Origin: Puniceicoccales bacterium
Lineage (GTDB): Bacteria; Verrucomicrobiota; Verrucomicrobiia; Opitutales; JAIRLM01
Assembly (NCBI GenBank): GCA_031258995.1
Contig: JAIRMB010000001.1
Location: forward strand, 1 to 22,126
Direction: 5' to 3'
Length of the DNA: 22,126 nt
Both the position numbers and the translations under genes were made by a program. The notes beneath the pieces were generated by a model. The model was not told the DNA's origin. It made no database searches and worked only from the letters and a program-made list of their open reading frames with translations. Of this stretch, positions 7,367-14,749 are shown in pieces; within the stretch, counting starts at the first letter, position 1; each line of letters begins with the position of its first letter.

Positions 7367-8563
7367 CTAGTGTTTTATTGCTTCTCGCGCCATCTCTCCG
7401 AGCGAGCGAAGATTTTCCGCAAAGCGCGCCTGCGGAATGGCCGCCCGCAGCATGTGCCGGCCTTCTTCCGCTTCCGCACCCTCCATGCGCACTACGAGCG
7501 GCTTGGTCAATTTCTGCCCGTCTAGCGCTCCGAAGATTCCCTCGGCCACCATGGTTCCCCGCATGGCTCCGCCGAAAATGTTGACCAACAGGCACTCAAT
7601 GTGTGGGTCGGACAATAAAATTCGAAAGGCCTCCCGGATCGCCTCGACGGGGGAATTGTCGCCCAGGTCCAAAAAATTGGCCGGACGAACGCCGTAGGAA
7701 TTGAGCATGTCCATGGTGGCCATTGCCATGCCGGCGCCATTGGTGAGACAGGCGGCCGTACCGTCGAGGGCTACGTAGGTGAGCCCGAACTGGGACGAGC
7801 GCACCTCTTTCGGGTCCTCCTGGGCAATATCCCGTAGGGCCACAACGTCCTCGTGGCGAAAAAGTCCATTATCTTCGAAATTGATCTTTCCATCGATAGC
7901 CATCAGCCGGCCGACGGCTGTGAGGGCAAGCGGGTTGATTTCCACCAGTGAAGCATCTTTTTCCCATAAAATCCGCCACATGCCTTTCAAGGTAGCGCTA
8001 AAATCTTCCCTCTGAGCATCATCTTTTAATCCCAGGCGAAAAGCCAATTTACGGATTTGAAACTCTTCCAGGCCAAAGGTAGGATGTACGTACTCCCGAA
8101 AGATCTTTTCTGGATTTTTTTCGGCGAGATCTTCAATCTCGCCGCCCCCCTCCCGTGAGGTCAGGATGACAGGCCGCTGCGCCTTTCGATCGAGCAGGAC
8201 GGATACGTAAAATTGGGCCAGCAACGGGTCGACGACTTCTGCCACCCAAACGGCCGTTACCGGTGCCCCCTCCGGCCCGCTCTGCTTTGTAATGAGCCGA
8301 TTACCTAACATGCGGCTGGCCAGACGGATGACTTCCTCCCGACCGGACGCCAATTGCACGCCGCCGCCTTCGAACCCGTCCCTAAAGCGGCCCAGACCCC
8401 TGCCGCCGACATGCACCTGGGCTTTAACAATATAGCGCGGCATTGGCCCCAACCGGTCGAGGGCCGCTTCAATTTCTTCGCAGGACCGGATCGCCACGCC
8501 GCGCTCGACCGGGACGCCGTAGGCAGATAGCAGCGCCTTAGCCTGATACTCGTGCACCTTCAT
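7367..8563 (-). CDS. sucC: Succinyl-CoA synthetase beta subunit
   Basis: SucC supplies the ATP-grasp nucleotide site and the succinate side of succinyl-CoA synthetase. The 398-residue product begins MKVHEYQAKALL, carries VKAQVHVGGRG (46-56) with a longer glycine-rich loop after it, as also occurs in mitochondrial beta subunits, then VEINPLAL, NGAGMAMATMD and NIFGGAMRG. One oddity is FLDLGDNSPVEAI, where the family normally has a GGG triplet after the conserved FLD(V/L). The stem of a perfect 9-bp inverted repeat (8122-8144) falls within the gene. The start ATG 8563 lies 46 bases from the tRNA-Leu gene, so tRNA-Leu, sucC and sucD may be one transcript. Confidence 0.95.
   Translation of the reverse strand: MKVHEYQAKALLSAYGVPVERGVAIRSCEEIEAALDRLGPMPRYIVKAQVHVGGRGLGRFRDGFEGGGVQLASGREEVIRLASRMLGNRLITKQSGPEGAPVTAVWVAEVVDPLLAQFYVSVLLDRKAQRPVILTSREGGGEIEDLAEKNPEKIFREYVHPTFGLEEFQIRKLAFRLGLKDDAQREDFSATLKGMWRILWEKDASLVEINPLALTAVGRLMAIDGKINFEDNGLFRHEDVVALRDIAQEDPKEVRSSQFGLTYVALDGTAACLTNGAGMAMATMDMLNSYGVRPANFLDLGDNSPVEAIREAFRILLSDPHIECLLVNIFGGAMRGTMVAEGIFGALDGQKLTKPLVVRMEGAEAEEGRHMLRAAIPQARFAENLRSLGEMAREAIKH
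8122..8144. repeat. Perfect 9-bp inverted repeat inside sucC
   Basis: CGGCGAGAT at 8122-8130 is the exact reverse complement of ATCTCGCCG at 8136-8144, with a five-base loop CTTCA. It encodes part of the segment GGEIEDLAEK. On the coding strand it is followed by a run of A, not T, so it does not look like a terminator. Confidence 0.8.
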
Positions 8564-8609
8564 GGGGCCATGCTAGCCGCTTCTCCCATGACAGTAAAGC
8601 AAAATTCGG

Positions 8610-8692
8610 TGCTCAAGATGGGACTCGAACCCATACGCCTTGCGGCACACGCCCCTCAAACGTGTGTGTCTACCAAATTCCACCACCTGAGC
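8610..8692 (-). tRNA. tRNA-Leu (anticodon GAG)
   Basis: Read on the minus strand, an 83-base tRNA folds with acceptor GCTCAGG/CTTGAGC and discriminator A. The anticodon stem CACGT/GCGTG holds the loop TTGAGGG, so the anticodon is GAG, reading CUC (and CUU by wobble). A long variable arm, as in leucine tRNAs, and a T arm GGGTTCGAGTCCC are present. The 3' CCA is not encoded (CCG follows the discriminator), so it would be added after transcription. It lies just upstream of sucC on the same strand. Confidence 0.93.
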
Positions 8693-9073
8693 AGGAGGGA
8701 TCACACCAACGCTCCGCCACGCGATGGCAAGAGAGAAAAATCGCTGTCGGCGGATTTCGCATTCAAAAAAATGTGGCCCGACAGTAACCTTAAGTTCGAA
8801 TCGAATTTTCGGCTTGATCCCTATTCAGACGGCGGAAGCTCTCCCACTGGAACGGAATGGTTCTTCTCCTCTTTCCTGCGGGCACATAGGCCGGTGAAGA
8901 TTCTCGAAGGCTTACGCCTTGCTGGCCAAACACCGTAAAAATATATGGCAAAACTCATTAGGCACTATGGGAAAGGAAAAGCCGCCCCGGGCGGGCCTCC
9001 GGATACCGTGATTGGCAAATGGAAACGATTCCCGATGTGCGGACTAAGATGATGCAAATGACACACCAATTCG
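8693..9073. other. Intergenic region between the MATE gene and tRNA-Leu
   Basis: No gene is seen in these 381 bases. They hold the probable terminator of the MATE gene (8977-8996) and, presumably, the promoter of tRNA-Leu and sucCD. An inverted repeat CTGTCGG (8744-8750) and CCGACAG (8778-8784) encloses an AT-rich loop upstream of the tRNA. Reading frames crossing the region merely run through the tRNA and have no recognisable product. Confidence 0.6.
8977..8996 (-). terminator. Probable rho-independent terminator of the MATE gene
   Basis: On the minus strand a GC-rich hairpin (GCC-C-GCC paired with GGCGGC across a three-base loop, one bulge; 8981-8996) is followed immediately by TTTT and a pyrimidine-rich tail. 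It lies about 77 bases past the MATE stop codon, in the correct orientation. Confidence 0.6.
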
Positions 9074-10426
9074 CTAGTCCGTGGGGGGAGCTGGCCGAAG
9101 CCGGAGCCAACGGCGGAAGCGGATGCTATAGAGGAGCAACATGGCCACATTGCTCACGGCCTCGGCGGCAAGGAAGGCGGCGGCGCTATGAGTCCTGCGC
9201 AGAAGAACGTAGGAGGGAAAAACGACGATTCCGCTGTAAAAGACAATGTTCACCCACATGGTGAAACGAGTGTCACCGAAGGCGGTTAGAGTCTGGCGCA
9301 GATTGAAGGTGACGCACTCCGTCGCGATGGCGACCCAAGAGAGGAGCAGCATGGTCCAGAGGATATTGTAAAAACTTTCCGACATCGATCCGCTACAAAT
9401 GATCGCGAGAAGCGGGCGCGGATAGGCCACCATGAGCAGGAAAGAGCCCGCGAACACGATCGCCGACAGCTTCAGCCAGGCCCGACTGTTGCGTGCCACT
9501 ACGTCCCAGTCGTTAGCCCCATAGGCATTGGAAACGATTGTGCCGACACCGAAAGAAACCCCTTCGATAAAAAAGAGCATGCAATAGAGGGCTGATTGAC
9601 TGACGCCAAATGCCGTAAAATTCTCCGCTGGAACGAAATGAGCCATTACCTGCGCAATCCAACTCCAAAGGGCAAAATTGATAAAGGCTGCAAAACCGTT
9701 TGGAGTGCCGACGCGCAAACACGTGCCGAAAAGATGGCCGTTGCCGCGCAGGTCTCTTGTGCAGAATTTTGCGGAATTTTCTCGCGACAAAAAATGAACA
9801 AAAAAAAGAGATAGGGCGACCGCCGTTGCGATCACCGTACCGACGGCGGAACCTACGATGCCCATCTCCGGGAATGGGCCGATGCCAAACACCAAAACGA
9901 TGTCCAGGAATACGTTTAACATATTGCTGGCGACGGAAACGGCGAGGACGAAGCGAGTTTTGCCGCGGCCCGTATAAAATGCGGCCAGAGCTCCAAACGC
10001 GGCTAGAGCAACAGCTACGTTCGGAAAAAGAACGCGCAGGTATGGCGTGCCCAGCTCGCGGAAGCTCCGTTCCAGCAGGTGGGGCGCCAAAAACCAACCG
10101 CCGATGCCGAGTGGGATCAGTAGCGCTACGGAAAACCAGAGCATCTGCCAGACCGTGGGTCCTATCTGCCAGTATTCGCCGGAGCCATTAAAGCGGCCGA
10201 CTAGCACGTTCGCGATATTGACGATGGTCAGTAGGGGAAAGTAGGCCGTCCAAATCCAGGGCATTGCGCCCAGGCAAGCATTGAAAGTGTCGGTGGAATA
10301 GTGGGTTAGGACGATTCGATCCCCGACCAGCATGAACATGTTGGCGGCGGAAGAAACTACCAGCGGCCACGCGACGGCCCACAGTTCTCGCAGCGAACCG
10401 CGTCTGTACTTCGTCAGTTCCTTCAT
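9074..10426 (-). CDS. MATE-family multidrug/cation exporter
   Basis: A 450-residue inner-membrane protein with about 12 hydrophobic helices in two similar halves. Features typical of MATE exporters include the first-helix stretch ELWAVAWPLVVSSAANMFM, the region MGIVGSAVGTVIATAVA before the central loop, and the start of the second half with GTPNGFAAFINFALW and GVSFGVGTIVSNAYGAND. Such proteins exchange Na+ or H+ for toxic organic cations; the actual substrate cannot be told. Start ATG 10426 leaves the usual short N-terminus; no strong ribosome-binding site is visible. It follows tRNA-Arg by 43 bases on the same strand and is followed by a good terminator at 8977-8996. Confidence 0.88.
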   Translation of the reverse strand: MKELTKYRRGSLRELWAVAWPLVVSSAANMFMLVGDRIVLTHYSTDTFNACLGAMPWIWTAYFPLLTIVNIANVLVGRFNGSGEYWQIGPTVWQMLWFSVALLIPLGIGGWFLAPHLLERSFRELGTPYLRVLFPNVAVALAAFGALAAFYTGRGKTRFVLAVSVASNMLNVFLDIVLVFGIGPFPEMGIVGSAVGTVIATAVALSLFFVHFLSRENSAKFCTRDLRGNGHLFGTCLRVGTPNGFAAFINFALWSWIAQVMAHFVPAENFTAFGVSQSALYCMLFFIEGVSFGVGTIVSNAYGANDWDVVARNSRAWLKLSAIVFAGSFLLMVAYPRPLLAIICSGSMSESFYNILWTMLLLSWVAIATECVTFNLRQTLTAFGDTRFTMWVNIVFYSGIVVFPSYVLLRRTHSAAAFLAAEAVSNVAMLLLYSIRFRRWLRLRPAPPTD

Positions 10427-10469
10427 GGTGAAACCGGCAGGGCTCCGTGCCGATTTTCCTTTCTCTGTC

Positions 10470-10544
10470 TGGCGCTTCCATCGGGATTCGAACCCAAATC
10501 ACCGGTTCCGGAGACCGGTGTTCTATCCATTGAACTATGGAAGC
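10470..10544 (-). tRNA. tRNA-Arg (anticodon CCG)
   Basis: On the minus strand the acceptor GCTTCCA pairs with TGGAAGC, discriminator G, followed by an encoded CCA (10470-10472). The anticodon stem CCGGT/ACCGG holds loop CTCCGGA, giving anticodon CCG for CGG codons. The T arm GGGTTCGAATCCC is standard. CGG is a common arginine codon in the neighbouring genes. It sits between the NTT and MATE genes. Confidence 0.95.
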
Positions 10545-10557
10545 CACTGTCACTGTT

Positions 10558-10595
10558 GGCGCCTTCGGCTAAGGAAGGCAAGAGCGAAAGGCGCC
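10558..10595. other. Long hairpin between the NTT gene and tRNA-Arg
   Basis: GGCGCC at both ends with flanking TTCGGCT/AGCGAAA forms a nearly perfect stem of about 13 bp. It is downstream of the NTT stop and directly upstream of tRNA-Arg on the same strand. No T-tract follows, so it may be a processing or rho-dependent end rather than a classical terminator. Confidence 0.5.
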
Positions 10596-10723
10596 GATAG
10601 AAAATATGCGTCCCGATTCACATCCCCAGCCCCAGGGCCAACGAACAAACGCAGACAGCCCACAACCGCGCAGCTCCCGTGCCCCATCCACGTACGTGGG
10701 CGGAAGGAGCTTCAGACACACCA

Positions 10724-12259
10724 CTAAGAAGCGGCAGCCATCTTTTTCTCTTCGGCCTTCTTCGCCGCGATGGTCTCAATTTTTCGACTGAGACCCTTCA
10801 CGGACAAAATCCAGAAGCCGCAGATCATAAAGAAGGCGACCGCTACGAAGGGCGCTATTTGAAAGTAAGTCGCGCCCGGCATAAGAAGAAAAAGAACGGC
10901 CTGATAGCCGGCGCCGCCGGACTTTCCAAAGCGACCGCCGAGCACGTCCACTACCGCCTTGCCTTTTACTTTCATTTCCTCATCGAGAGGAATATAGGCC
11001 ATTTCCTTGGTGAGGTCAAAGAGGGCGTATTTGGTGGATTTTACCAGCGCATTGACGACGGCCCCGAAAAAGACAGCCAGCACCAGAGAAGAAACGCCGA
11101 TGTTGGACAAAAAAGTCTCCATGTTACTCTTAAAGAGTACAAATACAAAGAAAGCTCCTCCCAAAAGTAGCAGCATGGTCGGCGTGATGACGGCGGCCGT
11201 GAACCAGCGAAATAGGCGGAGAATATTGCCACCTACGAACATCATGGCCATGGAAACGAAGCCGGTAACAAGAGTGAGACGGCTCACAAAAAGGTTATAG
11301 GCACTGGGATTCGGGTACCGCAGTTTCAGCTGACTCTTCCAAACTCCCTCCACGAAATTTATGCTGATGCCGTAAGAAATAACCAACATAGCAATCAGGC
11401 CCAGGTAGGGGGACGTGAAGATAGTTTTGAAGCTCTGCCCCATGGTCATGGTTAACTTCTTTTTAGAGCTGCGAGCCACGCCTGGATCGTAAAAGCGTCT
11501 GTCCGTCAACACACGCAGATGCATCCAGCGATAAATGGCCATAATGCAGATGCCAAAGAGCGCCACCATGCCCATGAGCCAGCGGAGGGAACTGCCCCAA
11601 ACGTCTGCCCCGGCTGCCGAAGGACTGGCTTTGGCCACGGACTCGCCGATGGCACCCGAGAGCAGTAGGGCCGTCTGGGCCATGAGACCAAAGAAGGCGT
11701 AGTGCCGCTTGGCTTCGCTTACCTTAGTTATTTGATTGGCGAACTGCCAGAAAGACAGAGAAATAATGGCACTTCCCCACAGCTCTGCGAGAATGTAGAA
11801 GAGAGAGTAAGTCCAGTTGCCGCCGATGGCTATGAGCCAGCGGTAGCGGGGAAAGGCCTCCTGCCAGGCGGCCACGCGGGCAATGGAGGGTTGAAAGAAG
11901 TCCAAATGCGGGTAGATGGCGAAGCCGAATAGGCCAAAAAAAAGAATGAAGGGCGCGATGGTGGCATAGAAAAGCTTCTCGCTGGCGAGCAGGTTACTGG
12001 CCTTGGCGTAGACCACCAAAAAGATGATGGCCGCCGGTGTGACACAGAACAGCTTCAAAAAGGAGAGCACCTCCGCGCCGGAGTTGGGTCCCGTAACCAC
12101 AAGCGCGTCTTTTACGTTCCGCAGCAGAGAGTAGATGGTTAGTATGAAAAAAAAGATGAATGCCATCGGCAGCACCTTTTTGAGCTCATAGGTATGTATG
12201 GGAAAAAATATCCGACGCAGCGTGGAAAAGCTGTCCGTAGTGCCTGCGTTCTGAGCCAT
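10724..12259 (-). CDS. ADP/ATP translocase-type nucleotide transporter (Tlc/NTT family)
   Basis: A 511-residue inner-membrane protein with about 11-12 helices. The N-terminal region is diagnostic: YELKKVLPMAFIFF, then LLRNVKDALVVTGPNSGAEV (about residues 46-64, with K50-D51 and E63 at the positions conserved in Tlc proteins), and near the C-terminus STKYALFDLTKEMAYIPLDEE. Family members exchange bacterial ADP for host ATP in rickettsiae and chlamydiae; other NTT isoforms carry other nucleotides, so the exact substrate is open. Start ATG 12259 has the best ribosome-binding site of the window, GGAGG at 12264-12268. The upstream ATG at 12292 precedes that site and is unlikely. The C-terminus is lysine- and alanine-rich. 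This gene is the strongest sign of an intracellular lifestyle. It precedes tRNA-Arg and the MATE gene. Confidence 0.95.
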   Translation of the reverse strand: MAQNAGTTDSFSTLRRIFFPIHTYELKKVLPMAFIFFFILTIYSLLRNVKDALVVTGPNSGAEVLSFLKLFCVTPAAIIFLVVYAKASNLLASEKLFYATIAPFILFFGLFGFAIYPHLDFFQPSIARVAAWQEAFPRYRWLIAIGGNWTYSLFYILAELWGSAIISLSFWQFANQITKVSEAKRHYAFFGLMAQTALLLSGAIGESVAKASPSAAGADVWGSSLRWLMGMVALFGICIMAIYRWMHLRVLTDRRFYDPGVARSSKKKLTMTMGQSFKTIFTSPYLGLIAMLVISYGISINFVEGVWKSQLKLRYPNPSAYNLFVSRLTLVTGFVSMAMMFVGGNILRLFRWFTAAVITPTMLLLLGGAFFVFVLFKSNMETFLSNIGVSSLVLAVFFGAVVNALVKSTKYALFDLTKEMAYIPLDEEMKVKGKAVVDVLGGRFGKSGGAGYQAVLFLLMPGATYFQIAPFVAVAFFMICGFWILSVKGLSRKIETIAAKKAEEKKMAAAS

Positions 12260-12934
12260 GATTCCTCCAGAGTTTAATCGGTGAAAAAGCACGGCCCGAC
12301 GCGAAATCGCGCCGTCTTCTCACTCGTCGTTTGGCCCACGGCTACGGCTTCCCGCAAGGAAAACAAGCTTTATATTTGCAAAAAATGCGGGCGCAGCACT
12401 TACAGTCTCAGACTTATAGGCTTAGCGCTATTACGGTGCCGCAGGCGTCTCAGGGCCCGTGAAGGTTGGGAATTTTCGAATCACGTGAAAGCTCCCTGTG
12501 ATTACATCTTGCTTACAGAAGACTATTTGCGATCCATTAGACGTCGGTGCGGCAGAAATAATTGGGCCGCCGAACGAGGCAGTCAGGAGGCGGGCTATCT
12601 CCCGAATGGAAGGGCGCCAAGGCGCCTTCACTGGGAGGGTTCGGCATCAACCACGATTGACATCATTTCGGAGCCATTTAAATGGGCCCGGAGCGCAATC
12701 CCTGCCCCTCTCTCGGGTTCCCAGGGATTCGCGTTCTCCGGAACCGCCCCCCTTGGCGAAGGAAAGTTTCTTCTGTCGAAGGAGGCCCTGTGCTAGTCGC
12801 AAAGTTGGAATTCAACGCGCATAAGCCGGCAGCGCCTATCGCAGACGCCGTGGATGGAGCGATTTTGTGGAAGCAGAGCTGAGCCTTTTTCTTTGACAGG
12901 TCCCCGCGGGCCCGTTGCCTACCGGCCTAGGGCC
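12260..12934. other. 675-bp divergent intergenic region between the NTT gene and pssA
   Basis: No convincing gene. The longest frame (12281-12796, plus, GTG start) has no family features beyond a lone CxxCG and uses AGA/AGG more than its neighbours. A minus frame at 12431-12631 (66 codons) lacks any match. A possible promoter for the NTT gene on the minus strand is the AT-rich block near 12361-12385, containing TATAAA. A strong hairpin lies at 12599-12637: GGCGCC-AA-GGCGCC at its tip, extended by GAAG/CTTC and CTCCC/GGGAG. The region may hold regulatory elements or a decayed gene. Confidence 0.45.
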
Positions 12935-13795
12935 ATGGGCGAAGAGCATTTCTACCGAAACACGGCCGACGCGTGCCGTATCTATTTTTTGCCAAACTTG
13001 TTTACGGCAGGGAATCTTTTTTTCGGTTTTCTTGCCATTCTGCGCTTTATCCAGGCAAAGTACGGCTCCATGGTGGGCTACAGTCCCGTCGGCTACTATA
13101 GCCAGGGCGTTTGGCTCATCGTCCTTGCCGCCGTCGCCGATCTCATCGATGGCCGGCTAGCCCGTTCCAGCGGCCGCACGTCCCTGTTCGGTGCCGAGTT
13201 CGATTCCCTCGCGGATCTGGTCTCTTTTGGCGTAGCGCCTGCCCTGTTAGTATTTTTTCTTATACTATCCCCCTCGCCGGGCAACTATCCCTACTACTTG
13301 GATTCCCTATTTCTCAAGGTGGGCTGGCTCGTTGGCTTTACCTACCTGCTCTGCTGTGCTGCTCGGCTAGCCCGCTTTAACGTACTGACCAGCCCGCTGC
13401 TGCCGAAGAGCGAAAAGCACGCCGGCATTCGGGATTCCATCGGTCTGCCGGTACCCGCCGCTGCGGGCGTTATCTTGGCCGTGGCCGTGATCCTCATTCG
13501 GGCGGAGGTATCGCCGGCCCTCGCCGCCCTCCTGCTGCCCCTCATGCTGCTGGTCGCCGTACTCATGGTGAGCAGCATGCGATTTCCCACCTTCAAACAC
13601 ATCAACTGGTCCCTGCGAACCGGCTTTCTTACTTTTTTAGGAACAGCCATTCTCTGCGCACTGCTCTTTTTCTTCTCCCTCTACGCTATCTCTATCGTTT
13701 TTCCCTGCTACCTTTTCTACGGCCTATTCCGCCATTTTTTACGAATGAAACGGAGGGCCAATCCAACGACCGATGAGGGGAATTCTGCTCATTGA
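12935..13795 (+). CDS. pssA: CDP-diacylglycerol--serine O-phosphatidyltransferase
   Basis: This membrane enzyme joins serine to CDP-diacylglycerol to make phosphatidylserine, the precursor of phosphatidylethanolamine. The CDP-alcohol phosphatidyltransferase signature DxxDGxxARx8GxxxDxxxD is complete: D69, D72-G73, A76-R77, G86, D90 and D94. The 286-residue product has several membrane helices, including the opening YFLPNLFTAGNLFFGFLAI typical of PssA rather than PgsA. Start ATG 12935 places this segment at residues 17-35; the frame is open further upstream but without support. Its end overlaps truB by 23 bases. The subgroup (serine rather than glycerol-phosphate acceptor) is inferred from N-terminal pattern and length. 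Confidence 0.88.
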   Translation: MGEEHFYRNTADACRIYFLPNLFTAGNLFFGFLAILRFIQAKYGSMVGYSPVGYYSQGVWLIVLAAVADLIDGRLARSSGRTSLFGAEFDSLADLVSFGVAPALLVFFLILSPSPGNYPYYLDSLFLKVGWLVGFTYLLCCAARLARFNVLTSPLLPKSEKHAGIRDSIGLPVPAAAGVILAVAVILIRAEVSPALAALLLPLMLLVAVLMVSSMRFPTFKHINWSLRTGFLTFLGTAILCALLFFFSLYAISIVFPCYLFYGLFRHFLRMKRRANPTTDEGNSAH

Positions 13796-14483
13796 TAAGC
13801 CGTTAGGTCTCTCGTCGGCCGGTGCGGTGGGCCGCCTACGGCGGCGCACGGGGAAGGCCGTGCCGGTGGGACATGGCGGCACACTGGATCCCTTGGCAAC
13901 CGGCCTGCTGGTCCTGCTGGTGGGCCCCGCCACAAAGCGGTCCGATCCTATCACTCGAGGCGATAAGACCTACGAGGCTACGGTTCGCTTCGGCTTCTCC
14001 ACGGCGGGGGACGACCGTGAGGGCCTTCCCTCCCATTGGGGCCATTTTCCGTCGCTAGCGAGGGGACGGATCGAGCAGGTTCTCGCCGCCTTCGTGGGCG
14101 AACTGCTGCAGCGCCCCCCCGCCTTTTCGGCAAAAAAAATTCGCGGCGTTCCCTCCTACCGGCTCGCCCGGCGCGGCTACGCCGCGCCGGGCGAGCCGGA
14201 GCCGATCACCATCCATTCCATCGAAAGCGTCCGCTGGTCTGCACCGCTTCTGTCCTTCACCATCCATTGTTCCAAGGGCACCTATGTGCGAAGTTTGGCC
14301 CGCGATCTGGGAGAGGCGCTGGGTTGTCCGGCCCATCTGTATGCCCTTCGCCGGACCCATTCCGGACCGTTCCCACTCTCTGCCGCGCTTCCACTGCAAA
14401 ACTTAGAACTGCTTCCCCAGGAGGATCTGGCAGCGTTAGCCGAGAAGATGGAAAGAAGGTTCTTTCCGCTCCCAAACGCGTAG
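13773..14483 (+). CDS. truB: tRNA pseudouridine-55 synthase TruB
   Basis: TruB converts uridine 55 in the T loop of tRNAs to pseudouridine. The start GILLIDKPLGLSS, the catalytic aspartate D39 in GHGGTLDPLATGLL, the tyrosine-bearing KTYEATVRFG, RPPAFSAKKIRGVPSYRLAR and the strand IHCSKGTYVRSLARDLGE are all in family order. At 236 residues it is at the short end and lacks the extra C-terminal (PUA-like) domain of the E. coli enzyme. It starts inside the end of pssA with a 23-base overlap and no distinct Shine-Dalgarno, suggesting coupled translation. A perfect 19-bp inverted repeat (14159-14199) and a smaller one (13831-13845), both with spacer TAC, lie in the coding sequence without disturbing the protein alignment. 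Confidence 0.95.
   Translation: MRGILLIDKPLGLSSAGAVGRLRRRTGKAVPVGHGGTLDPLATGLLVLLVGPATKRSDPITRGDKTYEATVRFGFSTAGDDREGLPSHWGHFPSLARGRIEQVLAAFVGELLQRPPAFSAKKIRGVPSYRLARRGYAAPGEPEPITIHSIESVRWSAPLLSFTIHCSKGTYVRSLARDLGEALGCPAHLYALRRTHSGPFPLSAALPLQNLELLPQEDLAALAEKMERRFFPLPNA
13831..13845. repeat. Short perfect inverted repeat with TAC spacer inside truB
   Basis: GCCGCC (13831-13836), spacer TAC, GGCGGC (13840-13845). The outer GTGCG (13822-13826) and CGCAC (13845-13849) are also complementary. It has the same spacer as the much larger inverted repeat further along the gene. Confidence 0.7.
14159..14199. repeat. Perfect 19-bp inverted repeat with TAC spacer inside truB
   Basis: Bases 14159-14177 are the exact reverse complement of 14181-14199, with only TAC between the arms. 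Both arms are almost pure G and C. The repeat encodes RLARRGYAAPGEP, where other TruB proteins have a similar number of residues, so it is not a clear insertion. It would form an extremely stable hairpin in RNA or single-stranded DNA. Confidence 0.95.
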
Positions 14484-14749
14484 CTGGGTCCCGGAGAATC
14501 CTTTCTTGTCTTGGCCGCCAGCCACGGTTGCCCTTGCGGAAATGGCGACCATTCTCGTCCGATTTCTTCTGAGCCTGAAAAGGCCCTAACGGGGTAGGCG
14601 CATTTTCGAGAAAGAGCAGAAAAATTTTTTGCCGCAATGGGCTGAAATTCCCTACGAGAAGCAAGCTTGCGCCGACGGCGTTTGATTACACAGGCAGAGC
14701 TTTGCAATCGACAACGCCTCATGTTCGCGGGAAGCGGGCCCCGGCGCTC
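14484..14749. other. Convergent intergenic region between truB and the antiporter
   Basis: No gene is seen. The region contains one copy of the dispersed hairpin element (14494-14556), an A5T6 run at 14622-14632 and a small hairpin CGCC-GAC-GGCG followed by TTTG near 14674-14688 that might end truB transcription. Confidence 0.5.
14494..14556 (+). repeat. Dispersed hairpin element, copy A
   Basis: Contains the box GGCCGCC (14513-14519) followed after six bases by the hairpin GGTTGCC (14526-14532), an 11-base loop CTTGCGGAAAT and GGCGACC (14544-14550), with one G-T pair, then ATTCTCG. Related copies are at 17775-17870 (inverted) and 18395-18475. It lies just after truB. Confidence 0.6.

Noticed and set aside
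8552..8938. 128-codon plus-strand frame
   Set aside because: Runs antisense through tRNA-Leu and the intergenic region; no protein features.
9513..10097. Long minus-strand frame inside the MATE gene, and other long alternative frames inside mrdA, FtsH and the antiporter
   Set aside because: Shadow frames of clearly identified genes.
10690..10712. GGCGGAAGGAGC, reminiscent of the SRP RNA core
   Set aside because: The flanking symmetric helix of SRP RNA cannot be formed.
10679..11170. Plus-strand frame of 163 codons opposite the NTT gene end
   Set aside because: Antisense to a strongly supported CDS.
12431..12631. 66-codon minus-strand frame containing ASFGGPIISA, briefly considered a YrdC/Sua5 remnant
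   Set aside because: Upstream frames on the same strand show no other YrdC motifs, so the resemblance is too short.
12281..12796. 171-codon plus-strand frame with a CxxCG motif
   Set aside because: Single motif only, GTG start, no ribosome-binding site, AGA/AGG-rich codon use unlike neighbours; contains the strong hairpin at 12599-12637.
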